Shown one piece after another: positions 24,657 to 34,100 of a stretch of DNA of 64,000 bases. The notes under the pieces are model-generated. The model ran no database searches. It saw only the letters and a list, made by a program, of their open reading frames with translations, and was not told the origin of the DNA. The position numbers were made by a program, and so were the translations under genes. Each line of letters begins with the position of its first letter. Position 1 is the stretch's first letter. Source of the stretch: Actinomadura cremea (GTDB taxonomy: Bacteria > Actinomycetota > Actinomycetes > Streptosporangiales > Streptosporangiaceae); assembly GCF_014648495.1 (NCBI RefSeq), contig NZ_BMRF01000033.1, positions 1 to 64,000 of the forward strand, in the 5' to 3' direction.

Positions 24657-26339
24657 ATGACCCGTTACACGAGCCTTGTGCGGTGCCTGCGCGAGCAGGC
24701 GGAGCGGTACGGCGACGGACGATGGTTCGCCTACGTCACGACGAAGGGCGGCGAACTGGTCGAAACCGACCGGCTCGGGTACGCGCGCCTGGACGAGCGC
24801 GCCCGTGCGCTGGGCACGTGGGTCGCGGGGGAGGGGCTGGCCGGGCGGCCGGTCATCCTGCTCTACCCCACCGGGACCGAGTTCCTGCGGGCCTTCTTCG
24901 GCTGCCTGTACGCCGGCGCGATCGCGGTTCCGGCGCCGCTTCCGGCGATGGACGCGCGCGCCCTGGAACGCGCCGAGGGCGTCATCGCCGACTGCGGAAG
25001 CCGCCTGATCATGACCGACGCCGCGAACCGGCCCATGCTGGAGGAGTGGCTCGGACGCTCCGGCCTGCGCGGGCGCGTCCGGTGCGTCGCGACCGACGGC
25101 GGAGACCTCCGCGGTTCCGGGCGCCTGCCGGAGCCCGCCGCCGGCGACGTGGCCTACCTGCAGTACACGTCCGGGTCCACCGGACGGCCGCGCGGCGTGA
25201 CGATCTCCCACGGCAACGTCCTGGCCAACTGCGCGGCCATCAACGCCTGGATGGGCGCGCCCGCCGCCCGGACCGCCGCCGGGTGGCTGCCGCACTTCCA
25301 CGACATGGGCCTGGTCGGGACGCTGCACACGCTCTTCGCCGGCGGCGACGTGGTGGGCGCGTCGCCGGTGGCCTTCCTCGCGCGCCCGGTCCTGTGGCTG
25401 GAGATGATCGACCGGTACCGGGCCGGGATGACCGTCGCGCCCGACTCGGGGTACGAGTGGCTGGCCCGCCGCTGCCGGGACGAGCAGGTGGCGGGGCTGG
25501 ACGTGTCGTGCCTGCGGCGTGCCGTGGTCGGTGCGGAGCCCGTCCGGCCCTCGACGCTCGACGCGGTCGAACGGCGCTTCGCCGCCATCGGCTGGGAGCG
25601 GCGGATGTGGGCGCCCGCCTACGGGCTGGCCGAGGCGACCCTGCTGGTCGCGGGCTCGCCCGGCGGCCCGATGGTGCGCGGCCGCGGCACGTCCGGCGGG
25701 ATCGTCGCCGCCGGAGTTCCGACGGGCGCCCGGGTCCGCGTCGTCGATCCGCTGGCCCGCGTCCGGGTCGGCGACGGGGAGGTGGGCGAGATCTGGGTGG
25801 CCGGGGACGGCGTCGCCCTCGGCTACCGCACCGACGAGGAGGCGACCGAGCGCACCTTCCGCGCCCGCCTCCGGGACGGCGAGGGCCCCTTCCTGCGCAC
25901 CGGCGACCTCGGCTTCGTCGACGACGGCGTCCTCTACGTGACCGGCCGCCTGAAGGAGGTCATCATCGTCAACGGCCGCAACCTGTACCCGCACGACCTC
26001 GAGGAGGCGGGCCGCCGCGCGCACCCCGCCGCGGGGGCCGGCGCGGCGTTCGCCGTGGACGGCGCGGGCCGTGAGCACGTCGTCCTGGTGCAGGAGGTCG
26101 ACCGGCGGTGCGGGGAGCCGCTCGACGACCTGGCCCGCCGCGTCCGGCACGCGGTGAGCGCCGCGGCGGGCGCGACGGTGAGCGTGGTGCTCGTGCGCCG
26201 GGGCGGCATCGCCCGCACCACGAGCGGCAAGGTGCAGCGGCATCGGACCCGGCGGCGCTGGCTGGACGGGCGCCTCACGGTGCTCCACGCGGATCTCGAC
26301 GCGGACGCCGGCGCCCCGCTCAGCGTCGTTCGCACATGA
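24657..26339 (+). CDS. Fatty acyl-AMP ligase (FAAL), likely loads an acyl starter onto an ACP/PKS
   Basis: A 560-residue ANL enzyme of the FadD32/FAAL branch. P-loop YTSGSTGRPRG (about 170-180), the FAAL-typical GWLPHFHDMGLVG, WAPAYGLAEATLLV, FLRTGDLGFVDDGVLYVTGRLKEVIIVNGRNLYPHDLE and C-terminal RTTSGKVQRHRTR are present. FAALs make acyl-AMP and pass the acyl group to an acyl carrier protein rather than CoA. ATG at 24657 follows AGGAGA. It is convergent with the PKS/ole operon and overlaps the oleB-like gene by 20 bases at the 3' ends. The obvious partners are the free ACP (30901) or the PKS. Confidence 0.92.
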   Translation: MTRYTSLVRCLREQAERYGDGRWFAYVTTKGGELVETDRLGYARLDERARALGTWVAGEGLAGRPVILLYPTGTEFLRAFFGCLYAGAIAVPAPLPAMDARALERAEGVIADCGSRLIMTDAANRPMLEEWLGRSGLRGRVRCVATDGGDLRGSGRLPEPAAGDVAYLQYTSGSTGRPRGVTISHGNVLANCAAINAWMGAPAARTAAGWLPHFHDMGLVGTLHTLFAGGDVVGASPVAFLARPVLWLEMIDRYRAGMTVAPDSGYEWLARRCRDEQVAGLDVSCLRRAVVGAEPVRPSTLDAVERRFAAIGWERRMWAPAYGLAEATLLVAGSPGGPMVRGRGTSGGIVAAGVPTGARVRVVDPLARVRVGDGEVGEIWVAGDGVALGYRTDEEATERTFRARLRDGEGPFLRTGDLGFVDDGVLYVTGRLKEVIIVNGRNLYPHDLEEAGRRAHPAAGAGAAFAVDGAGREHVVLVQEVDRRCGEPLDDLARRVRHAVSAAAGATVSVVLVRRGGIARTTSGKVQRHRTRRRWLDGRLTVLHADLDADAGAPLSVVRT

Positions 26340-27231
26340 AGTTCTGCAGTTCGGTCAGGAAGCGGTAACCGGTGTCTTCGAGCACGTAATGGCCCGCGTC
26401 CGGGTAGACGCACGCGCGGGCGCCGGGGAACCTGCGGAGCCATTCGTCCAGCATGGCCCGGTCGAGCACCACGTCGCGCAGCCCCCAGCCGATGAGGACG
26501 GGCAGGTGCGCGAACCTCTCCAGCGACTCTGCGGCGTCGTGCAGGAGCGGCCAGGCCGGGTCGCCGAGCCGCAGCGGGACGTCCTGGACGAACCGCCGGA
26601 CGGCGACCCGGTTCGCGGGGTCGGCGGTCGGCGCCAGGAACGCCGCGCGGACGGCCCGCGGCATCGGCCGCCGCACGCCGAGCGGCGGCAGGGTGGCGAG
26701 GCGCGCGAAGGCGTTGTGCCGCAGGAAGAGCCGCTCGCCGAGGCGCGTCTCCCGCAGGATCCAGAAGGGCAGGCGCAGCGGCCGCCGGACGCGCTGCCCG
26801 TGCGGGTTCGGGAACGCCGCGGTGTTGAGGACGACCAGGCGCGCGACGCGTTCGGGGTGCCGGGCGGCCCACGCCATCCCGATCGGCCCGCCCCAGTCGT
26901 GCAGCGCGAGCGTCCAGCCGCGTTCGGGGACGCCGCACGCCCCGATCAGGTGCTCGGTCAGCGCGTCGAGGTCGTCGACACGGGACGCGAGCGTGCAGGC
27001 GTACCCGTCCGCGTCCGGCTTGTCGGACAGCCCCATGCCGATGTGGTCGGGGGCGATGCAGCGGAACCGGTCGCGGAGCGCCAGGATCGGGTACCGCCAC
27101 ATGTAGCTCCACGACGGGTTCCCGTGGAGGAACAGGACGGGCGGCCCGGCGCCCTCGTCCACGTAGTGGAGCCGCAGACCGTTGCGCCCGAACCAGTGGG
27201 ATTCGAACGGGTATCCGGGGAACCGGTTCAC
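26320..27231 (-). CDS. oleB: OleB-like alpha/beta hydrolase (beta-lactone decarboxylase; haloalkane dehalogenase fold)
   Basis: A 303-residue alpha/beta hydrolase. The haloalkane-dehalogenase/OleB signatures are LFLHGNPSWSYMWR, nucleophile Asp112 in LALHDWGGPIGMAWA, and catalytic His281 in YPDAGHYVLED. OleB converts a cis-beta-lactone to a cis-olefin plus CO2. GTG at 27231 overlaps the oleD-like stop by 4 bases. Alone it could be called a dehalogenase, but its place directly after OleA, OleC and OleD homologues makes OleB much more likely. Confidence 0.88.
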   Translation of the reverse strand: MNRFPGYPFESHWFGRNGLRLHYVDEGAGPPVLFLHGNPSWSYMWRYPILALRDRFRCIAPDHIGMGLSDKPDADGYACTLASRVDDLDALTEHLIGACGVPERGWTLALHDWGGPIGMAWAARHPERVARLVVLNTAAFPNPHGQRVRRPLRLPFWILRETRLGERLFLRHNAFARLATLPPLGVRRPMPRAVRAAFLAPTADPANRVAVRRFVQDVPLRLGDPAWPLLHDAAESLERFAHLPVLIGWGLRDVVLDRAMLDEWLRRFPGARACVYPDAGHYVLEDTGYRFLTELQNFMCERR

Positions 27232-28226
27232 GAGGCGGCCCGCAGCGGTCGCCGTTCCAGGTAGGCGGCGAGGCGCGCCAGCCCCTCCTTCGTGCTCACC
27301 GCCGGGTGGTAGCCGAGGTCGCGGCGGGCGGCGGAGATGTCGAACCAGTGCGCGGTCGACGCCTGCTCCACCAGGAACCGCGTCAGCGGAGGCTCGCCGC
27401 GCACGCCCGGCAGCCGGTACCCGAACTCGACCAGCGCGCCCGCCGCCGCGGCGGCCCGGACCGGGACCCGCCGGGTGACCGGTGGCTCCCCGGCCGCCGC
27501 CAGCAGCGAGTTGAGCCACGCGCCGAGGCCCTGCGGTTCGTCCTGGGTGATGAAGTAGGCGCGGCCGTTCAGCGGCGAGCCGGGGGCGAGCCGGTCGAGG
27601 GCGAGCAGATGGGCGTCGGCGGCGTTGTCGACGTAGACCGTGTCGATCTTCTTGTCGGACGCACCGGGCAGCCGCATCCGCCGCCGCCGTTCGACCAGGC
27701 GCGGCAGGAAGTGCGGGTCGCCGGGCCCCCAGATCAGGTGCGGCCGCAGTGCCACGGCCGGGATCAGCCGCCCGGCGGCCCCGAGCACCAGGCCCTCCGC
27801 GGCCGCCTTCGTCCTCGGGTACGCGGCGAGGAACCGCCGCGCGTACGGCAGCGACTCGTCGGCCCCTTCCAGGTCGCGCCCGTCGTGCACCACGCTCGGC
27901 GAGGACGTGTACACCAAGCGCGCCCCGGCGCGCGCGCACGCCTGCAGCACGTGGCGCGTCCCGTCCACGTTGATCCGCTCGTAGTCGCGGTCGCGCCCGC
28001 CGACGCCCGCCTTGGCGGCGCAGTGGACGACGGCGTCGCACGCGTCGGCCGCCGCCAGCACCGCGTTCCGGTCGCGGACGTCGCCGAGGTGCTGCGCGAC
28101 GCCGAGTCCGTCCAGCACGGCCGACCGGCGCCGCTGCAGCGAGCGGACGGTGTCGCCGCGTTCGGCCAGGCGCCGGCAGACGGCCTCGCCCAGGAACCCG
28201 CTCCCGCCCGTGACCAGCACCATCAT
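27228..28226 (-). CDS. oleD: OleD-like 2-alkyl-3-oxoalkanoate reductase
   Basis: A 332-residue extended SDR. The N-terminus MMVLVTGGSGFLGEAVCRRL is the NAD(P) loop; the catalytic pair is Tyr136/Lys140 in AAYPRTKAAAE with Ser/Thr in VYTSSPSVV. ALRPHLIWGPGDPHFLPRLV and KIDTVYVDNAADAHLLALD are typical of the 3-beta-HSD/OleD group. It would reduce the beta-keto acid made by OleA to a 2-alkyl-3-hydroxy acid. The start overlaps the oleC-like stop (ATGA). Confidence 0.9.
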   Translation of the reverse strand: MMVLVTGGSGFLGEAVCRRLAERGDTVRSLQRRRSAVLDGLGVAQHLGDVRDRNAVLAAADACDAVVHCAAKAGVGGRDRDYERINVDGTRHVLQACARAGARLVYTSSPSVVHDGRDLEGADESLPYARRFLAAYPRTKAAAEGLVLGAAGRLIPAVALRPHLIWGPGDPHFLPRLVERRRRMRLPGASDKKIDTVYVDNAADAHLLALDRLAPGSPLNGRAYFITQDEPQGLGAWLNSLLAAAGEPPVTRRVPVRAAAAAGALVEFGYRLPGVRGEPPLTRFLVEQASTAHWFDISAARRDLGYHPAVSTKEGLARLAAYLERRPLRAAS

Positions 28227-29860
28227 CGCGCATCCCCCTCCAGCCGCCGCGTCGCCCACGCCGCCAGCTCGTCCCGCCGGATCTTGCTCCGGTGCCGGAC
28301 GTCCATCGGGAACCGGTCGTGGAACAGGACGTCGCGGATCGCGGCGGTCCCCGGCCGCTCGGCCGCGAGCGCGAGGGCGTCGGCCCGGAGGCGGGCGCGC
28401 CGCGCCCGTCCCGTCCCGGGTTCGGGCTCCACGACCAGGACGGGGCGCTGCCGGGGCGGCGGCCCGACGCCGACGAGGGCGGTGCGGCGCACGCCCGGTA
28501 TCGCGGTGAAGGCCGGTTCGACGTGGTCGGTGTACAGCTCGGCGCCGGACGCGACGCGGACGCGTTCGCTCTTGCGTCCCGCGAACCACAACCGGCCGCG
28601 CTCGTCGATCCGGCCGAGGTCGCCCATCCGGTGGACGACCCGGTCGCCGTCGGCGATCCGGGCGCGGGCGGTGGCCGCCGGCCGGTCCAGGTAGGGGTCG
28701 GCGACCGTCGGCCCGGTGACGGTCAGCTCCCCGACCGTCCCGGGCGGGACGAGCAGGTCGTCCGACCACTTCGGGATCGGATCGTCGGTCACCCCGATGA
28801 CGCGGACGAGCTGGCCCGGCAGCGGCTCGCCCAGGCAGGTCCCCTCGGCGGCGGCGGTGGCGGCGAGGTCGCGTCCCTCGATGGCGCTGACCGGCATGCA
28901 CTCCGTCGCCCCGTACGCCGAGTACAGCTCGGCGTCGGCCGGGAGGCAGGCGTGCACCCGGTCCAGCACCGCCTGCGGCAACGGGGCGCCCGCGGTGAGC
29001 ACGGTGTGGACCGAGGGCAGCGTCACCCCCCGGGACAGGCAGTACCGGGCGATCCGGTCCAGTAGCGCGGGCGGCGCGAACAGGGCGCCCACGCCGAACC
29101 GCCGGACGTCGGCGACCAGCACGGACGGACGGGCGGACGCCGGGCGGCGCGCGTCCACGGCGGGGAACACGGGCGCGGCGCCGAGCACCGTGCTCGCGAG
29201 GGCGAACGGCGGGAACGTCGACAGCACGCGCGTCCCGGGTTCGAGCGGCTTCGCCCGGTCGAGCATCCGCACCTGCGCCAGCAGGTGCCCGTGCCGCAGC
29301 GGGACGCCCTTCGGCACCCCCGTCGAACCGGAGGTGTACGCGATAAGCGCGATGTCGTCCAGGCCGGGCACGGGCCCCGAGACCAGGTCGGCGGGGGCGT
29401 CGGCGCGCAGCCCGTGCAGGGTGCGGCCCAGCCAGAGCCGCCGCGGCCCGACCGTGATCGTCGTGCGGACGGACCGGCGCGCCCACCCCAGCGCCGACCG
29501 CGCGGCCTGCGCCCGCGGGACGCCGACGAACACCTCCGGCGCCGCCTCCTCCATGCACGCCCGCAGCGCCGCCCGCGGCAGGGCCGGGTCGATCAGCACC
29601 GGCACCGCGCCCATCCGCAGCAGCGCGTGCGCGAGCGCCAGCATCTCGACGCCCGGCGGCACCATGACCGACGTCCGGGTGCCCGCGCGCACCCCGGCCG
29701 TCCGCAGCCCGGCCGCCGTCCGGTCGATCAGGCCGGCCAGCTCGGCGAACGTGACGGTGCGCGGCGAGCGCCCGCCCGTCGCGCAGGCCACCGCGTCGGG
29801 CCGCGCCCGCACATGGGTCTCGAGCAGGTCTCCGAGGTGGTCGCAGCCCTCAGCGCGCAC
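28223..29860 (-). CDS. oleC: OleC-like beta-lactone synthetase (ANL superfamily)
   Basis: A 545-residue adenylate-forming enzyme: IAYTSGSTGVPKG (about 173-185), LYSAYGATECMPVSAI, VVHRMGDLGRIDERGRLWFAGRKSERV and an ending RHRSKIRRDELAAWA. OleC activates a 2-alkyl-3-hydroxy acid and closes it to a beta-lactone. The YGATECMPV segment and position between OleA and OleD homologues support this over a CoA ligase. GTG at 29860 is 6 bases after the oleA-like stop. Confidence 0.9.
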   Translation of the reverse strand: MRAEGCDHLGDLLETHVRARPDAVACATGGRSPRTVTFAELAGLIDRTAAGLRTAGVRAGTRTSVMVPPGVEMLALAHALLRMGAVPVLIDPALPRAALRACMEEAAPEVFVGVPRAQAARSALGWARRSVRTTITVGPRRLWLGRTLHGLRADAPADLVSGPVPGLDDIALIAYTSGSTGVPKGVPLRHGHLLAQVRMLDRAKPLEPGTRVLSTFPPFALASTVLGAAPVFPAVDARRPASARPSVLVADVRRFGVGALFAPPALLDRIARYCLSRGVTLPSVHTVLTAGAPLPQAVLDRVHACLPADAELYSAYGATECMPVSAIEGRDLAATAAAEGTCLGEPLPGQLVRVIGVTDDPIPKWSDDLLVPPGTVGELTVTGPTVADPYLDRPAATARARIADGDRVVHRMGDLGRIDERGRLWFAGRKSERVRVASGAELYTDHVEPAFTAIPGVRRTALVGVGPPPRQRPVLVVEPEPGTGRARRARLRADALALAAERPGTAAIRDVLFHDRFPMDVRHRSKIRRDELAAWATRRLEGDAR

Positions 29861-29866
29861 GCCGGG

Positions 29867-30904
29867 TCACCACCGCGCGATGACGATGCCGGCGCTGATG
29901 CCGCTGGCCAGCCCGACGAGCGCCACCAGGTCGCCGCGCCGGACCATGCCGCTCCGCACCGCCTCCGCGAGCTGCAGCGGCAGGGACGCGGACGCCACGT
30001 TGCCGTGTTCGGCGATCGTCACGACCGTCCTGTCGTGCGGGATCCCGGCCCGGTCGCAGAACGCCCACAGGTAGGGGAGCGCCGCCTGGTGGACGCAGAC
30101 GGCGGCGAAGTCGTCCCAGCGGAGCCCGGCCTCGACCAGCGGCTTGTGCAGCACCTCGAGGTCGAGGTCGTTGAACGCGGCGGCGAACCGCAGGAAGTCG
30201 TAGTCGAACCGGCCGACGCCCGGCGGGGCCCCGTCCGGGTCCGACGACAGGCCGGTGACGTGCACGGCGGCCAGCGGCCACGAGGCGGACTCGGCGGCGA
30301 ACCGGGTGGCCAGGACGCCCGGCGCCGGACCGTCGCCCGCGGCGGAAGCGGCCTCCACCAGCATCGCGGCCCCGGCGTCGGAGAACGTGTAGTGCGGGCC
30401 CGCCGCGAAGAACTCGTCGGCGCTCCCGACCCGCCAGGGGGTGCCGGCGCTCAGCAGCTCCCCGCAGGTGATCAGGACCCGGCGGTGGGTGCCGCGGGCG
30501 ATGAACGCGTCCGCGACCTCGATGGCGTTGACGAACCCGTTGCAGGCGTTGCGCACGTCGAACACCGGGCAGGACGCCCCGAGCTTGGCCGCGACGACGT
30601 GCGCGGTCGCGGGCTCGATCGTGTCGCCGAGCACGCCCGCGTAGACGATCAGGTCGAGGTCGGCGGGGCGGGCGCCGGCGTCGTCCAGCACCTCGCGGGA
30701 CGCCGCGACCGCCAGGTCGGACGGCAGCTCGTGCGGCGCCGCGACGTGCCGGCGCCGCACGCCGCTGGCGCGCTCCAGCAGCCCGCGCGGGATCCGCACG
30801 CCCGGACTGCGCGCCTCGACGGCGTCCTCGAGCTCGCCCGTGGTCATGGTCGTCTCGGGCAGGTGCACGGCGACGCCGGTCAGGCGGCTGCACGGCTCGT
30901 TCAT
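29867..30904 (-). CDS. oleA: OleA-like head-to-head acyl condensing enzyme (thiolase/KAS III fold)
   Basis: A 345-residue ketosynthase III-like protein. The triad is Cys121 (DVRNACNGFVNAIEVA), His272 (VCVHQAALPYL) and Asn302 (IAEHGNVASASLPLQL). A Glu (97, in DTIEPAT) lies 24 residues before the Cys, a placement like that of the conserved OleA glutamate. OleA joins two acyl thioesters by Claisen condensation and releases a beta-keto acid. ATG at 30904 overlaps the ACP stop. It may take one acyl unit from that ACP or the PKS, making it the release enzyme; this is inference. Confidence 0.9.
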   Translation of the reverse strand: MNEPCSRLTGVAVHLPETTMTTGELEDAVEARSPGVRIPRGLLERASGVRRRHVAAPHELPSDLAVAASREVLDDAGARPADLDLIVYAGVLGDTIEPATAHVVAAKLGASCPVFDVRNACNGFVNAIEVADAFIARGTHRRVLITCGELLSAGTPWRVGSADEFFAAGPHYTFSDAGAAMLVEAASAAGDGPAPGVLATRFAAESASWPLAAVHVTGLSSDPDGAPPGVGRFDYDFLRFAAAFNDLDLEVLHKPLVEAGLRWDDFAAVCVHQAALPYLWAFCDRAGIPHDRTVVTIAEHGNVASASLPLQLAEAVRSGMVRRGDLVALVGLASGISAGIVIARW

Positions 30905-31170
30905 CGGGGCATCTCTCCTTGCGCGGTGTGATGGACCAGTCCGGCCAGTTCCAGCACCGTCCGGGTGACGATGAGCCGGTCCAGCGGCAGCTCGACGCCC
31001 AGCCGCTCCTCGAGCTCGTACACGGCGACGTAGAGCGTCCGCGATTCCATGCCGGGCAGCGCGGACCAGGACGCGTGGTCCGTCACCTGCTCGGGGTCGA
31101 TCCGCAGGACGTCGCCGAGGACGCCGCGGACCAGGTCGACGGTCGCGCTCGGAACGGTGGGCGGGTTCAC
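30901..31170 (-). CDS. Free-standing acyl carrier protein
   Basis: An 89-residue ACP. The helix-2 motif reads LPGMESRTLYVAVYELEERLG; alignment of the following LEERLGVELPLDRL puts the phosphopantetheine Ser at the S of MES, although the usual DSL is replaced by ESR. GTG at 31170 overlaps the PKS stop and its own stop overlaps the oleA-like start. A carrier between the megasynthase and OleA suggests a hand-off role, or an acceptor for the FAAL. Confidence 0.85.
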   Translation of the reverse strand: MNPPTVPSATVDLVRGVLGDVLRIDPEQVTDHASWSALPGMESRTLYVAVYELEERLGVELPLDRLIVTRTVLELAGLVHHTAQGEMPR

Positions 31171-34100
31171 GCTTCCTCCACGGGACGGGACCGGGCGGGG
31201 GCCGCGTCGCCCTCGCGGGGACGGGGCACCTCCCCGGCGGGCGGCGGGGCGGCCGGTGCCGGGACGCGGCCGGGCGCGGCGTCCTGCCGGGGACCGAGCC
31301 GCAGGACGATCAGCCGCGCGATGTCGGTGACGGTCCCGCCGCCGCGCAGCAGCTCCATGGGCGGGATCTCGACGCCGAAGTGGTCGCGCAGCGAGGACAG
31401 CAGCTCGGCCGCCATCAGCGAGTCGAGCCCGTACTCGTCGAGCCCCCGGTCGTGCCCGATCTGCTCGGCCGGGGTGAGCAGGACCTTCGACAGCAGGCCG
31501 GTGAGCCGCTCGGCGATGAACGCGTGCGCGTCCTCGGCGGTCATGCCCGCCACCCGCCGCGCCAGGTCGGCGGCGTCCTCGCCGTCCTCCTCCAGGCCGG
31601 GCGGCACGAGGTGAGACAGCCACGGGCGCCGCAGCGCGGGCAGGACGCGGCCGACCCGCCCCCAGTCGCAGCGGCCCACCATGCCGACGTCGGCGCCGTC
31701 CGCGAGCATGCCCTCGACGGCGGCCAGGGCCTCGGCCGGGCTGATCGGCTCGATGCCGAGCCGGGCGAGGACCCGCTCCTGCGTCCCGGCGGCCAGCACT
31801 CCGGTTCCGGCCAGCGCGCCGAGCCCGACCGCCAGCGCGGGACGCCCGGCGCGACGCCGCCGCCGGGCCAGCGCCTCGAGGAAGAGGTTGCCCGCCACGT
31901 AGGGCGCCTGCCCGACGTTCCCGATCGTCGTGAGCGACGAGTACAGGAGGAACAGGGCGAGGTCCCGGTCGCGGGTCAGCTCGTCCAGGACCAGCGCACC
32001 GGCGATCTTCGGGTGCAGGACGGCGCGGATCCGTGCGTCGTCGAGGTCGGTCAGCGGGGCGTCGTCCAGGTGCATCGCGGCGTGGACGACGCCGCGCACG
32101 GGGTGCCCGGACTCGTCCGCGTCCTGGAAGATCCGCCGCATGGCGTCGATGTCGGTCACGTCGGCGGCGTGCGCGCGCGCCTGCACGCCCAAGGCGTCCA
32201 GCTCGTCCAGGAGGGCGGGCGCGTCCGGGGCGGCGGCCCCGCGCCGGCCGACGAGGGCGAGGCGGCGCGCGCCCCGCCGGGCCAGCCACCGGGCGGTCTC
32301 CGCGCCGAACCCGCTGAGCCCGCCGGTGACCAGGTACGTCCCGCCGGGGTCCGGCCGCGGCGCCGTCCGCGCGGGACGCACCGGGACCGGCTCGTCGCGC
32401 GGGTCGAGCGACACGACGACCTTCCCGACGTGCCGCGAATGCCGCATCAGCGTGAAGGCGTCCTGGACGCGCGCGGCCGGGAACACCGTGTGCGGCAGGG
32501 CCCGGAGCGCGCCCTCGCGGCAGAGGCCGGCGAACCCGGCCATGTACGCGGCGGCCGGACCGGGCGCCTTCCACAGGAGCGTGCCGAGGTCCACGCCGAA
32601 GTAGGAGAGGTTCTCCCCGAACGGCCGCAGCGCCAGCGGCCTGTTCTCGTAGATGTCGCGCTTGCCGAGTTCGATGAACCGGCCGCCGTGCCCGAGCGTC
32701 TCCAGGCTCCGCGTGACGGCCTCCCCGGCGAGCGAGTTGAGGACGACGTCCACGCCGCGCCCGCCGGTCAGCTCCCGGACCTCCTCGGCGAACCGCAGGC
32801 CGCGCGAGTCGAGCACGTGCCGGACGCCCATCGCGCGCAGCAGGTCGCGCCGCACCGCGGTGCCGGCGGTGGCGATCACGTGCGCGCCGTGCCGGTGGGC
32901 GACCTGGATCGAGGCCAGGCCGACGCCGCCCGCGCCGCCGTGGACCAGGACGGTCTCGCCCTCCGCGAGCCGCGCGCACGTGACCAGCGAGTACAGGGCG
33001 GTGCAGAAGGCCATGGGGAGGGTCGCGGCCTCGGTGAACGTCATGCCCTCCGGCATCGGCGCGACCATCCAGTCGGCCACGATCGCGTGGCCCGCGAAAC
33101 CGGTGTTCCCCATGGCCAGCACGTGGTCGCCCGGCCGCACCGCGGACACCCCGGAACCGACCGCGGCGACGACGCCGGCGCACTCCAGGCCGAACTCGTG
33201 CCCGCCGAAGACGTTCTCGACGGCCTCGACGGGCAGCAGGTTCACCGCGCACATCACGTCCCGGTAGTTCAGGCCGATCGCGCGCACCTCGATGCGCACC
33301 TCGCCCGGCCCCGGCTCGGGAACGTCCGCCTGCCGCCAGCCCAGCGTGAACGACAGGCCCGGGTCGTCGATCACGAGCTCGCGGCCGTCGTGGGCGGCGG
33401 CCGGAACGGTCACGGGCTCGTGCTCCAGCATCCGCGGGACGAACCTGCCCCGCCGGGTGAGGACGATCTCGTCCTCCGCGCCGGGATCGAGCAGCTCGGC
33501 CGCCAGCCGTCCGGCGTCGTGGCGGGCGTTCCCGGTGGGGTGCAGGCACAGCCGCCGCACGGTCAGGCCGGGCTGCTCGTTGCCCAGCGAGCGCGCCGCG
33601 CCCCACACCGCCGCGTCCTCCGGGTGCGACCGGACGCCCTCGACGTCGGGTTCGGGCAGTGCCGCGCAGGCGCGCGTCACCAGCCAGAGCGAGGCGTCCA
33701 CGCCGTCCGGCAGCCGTTCGGCGGCCCGCGCGACGGACCGCAGCGCCGCGAGCCGGCGGGTCGCGCGGTCGACCGTCCCGCCCGCGTCGTCGCCCTCGCC
33801 GTCCCCCTCGCCCTCGCCGAGGACGAGGACGAAACCGGCCGCGCGGGCATCGGCGGGAATCCGCTCGGGGGCGTCGCCGGGGGCGCAGCACAGGACCCGG
33901 TCGCCCTGCTGGTCCAGTGCGGTCCGCAGGGCGCGGGCGAGGCCGCTCGAACCGTCCTCTTCCGGGACGATCCAGGTCGTGCCGGTCGCGTCGGGGAGGG
34001 CGTGCGCGGCGGCCGGTGCGCGTCCGCCGGCGGCGACCGTGACCGAGAGGTCGCCGTCCGCGAACACCTCCTGGACCACCTCCGTGAAGCCCGACTCCTT

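Noticed and set aside
26320-27231. Haloalkane dehalogenase
   Set aside because: The fold and motifs match, but the gene sits at the end of an OleA-OleC-OleD operon, where OleB (same fold) is the consistent assignment.
29867-30904. FabH (primary fatty-acid synthesis KAS III)
   Set aside because: The triad is shared, but the gene lies beside OleC, OleD and OleB homologues and has a Glu in DTIEPAT at an OleA-like distance before the Cys.
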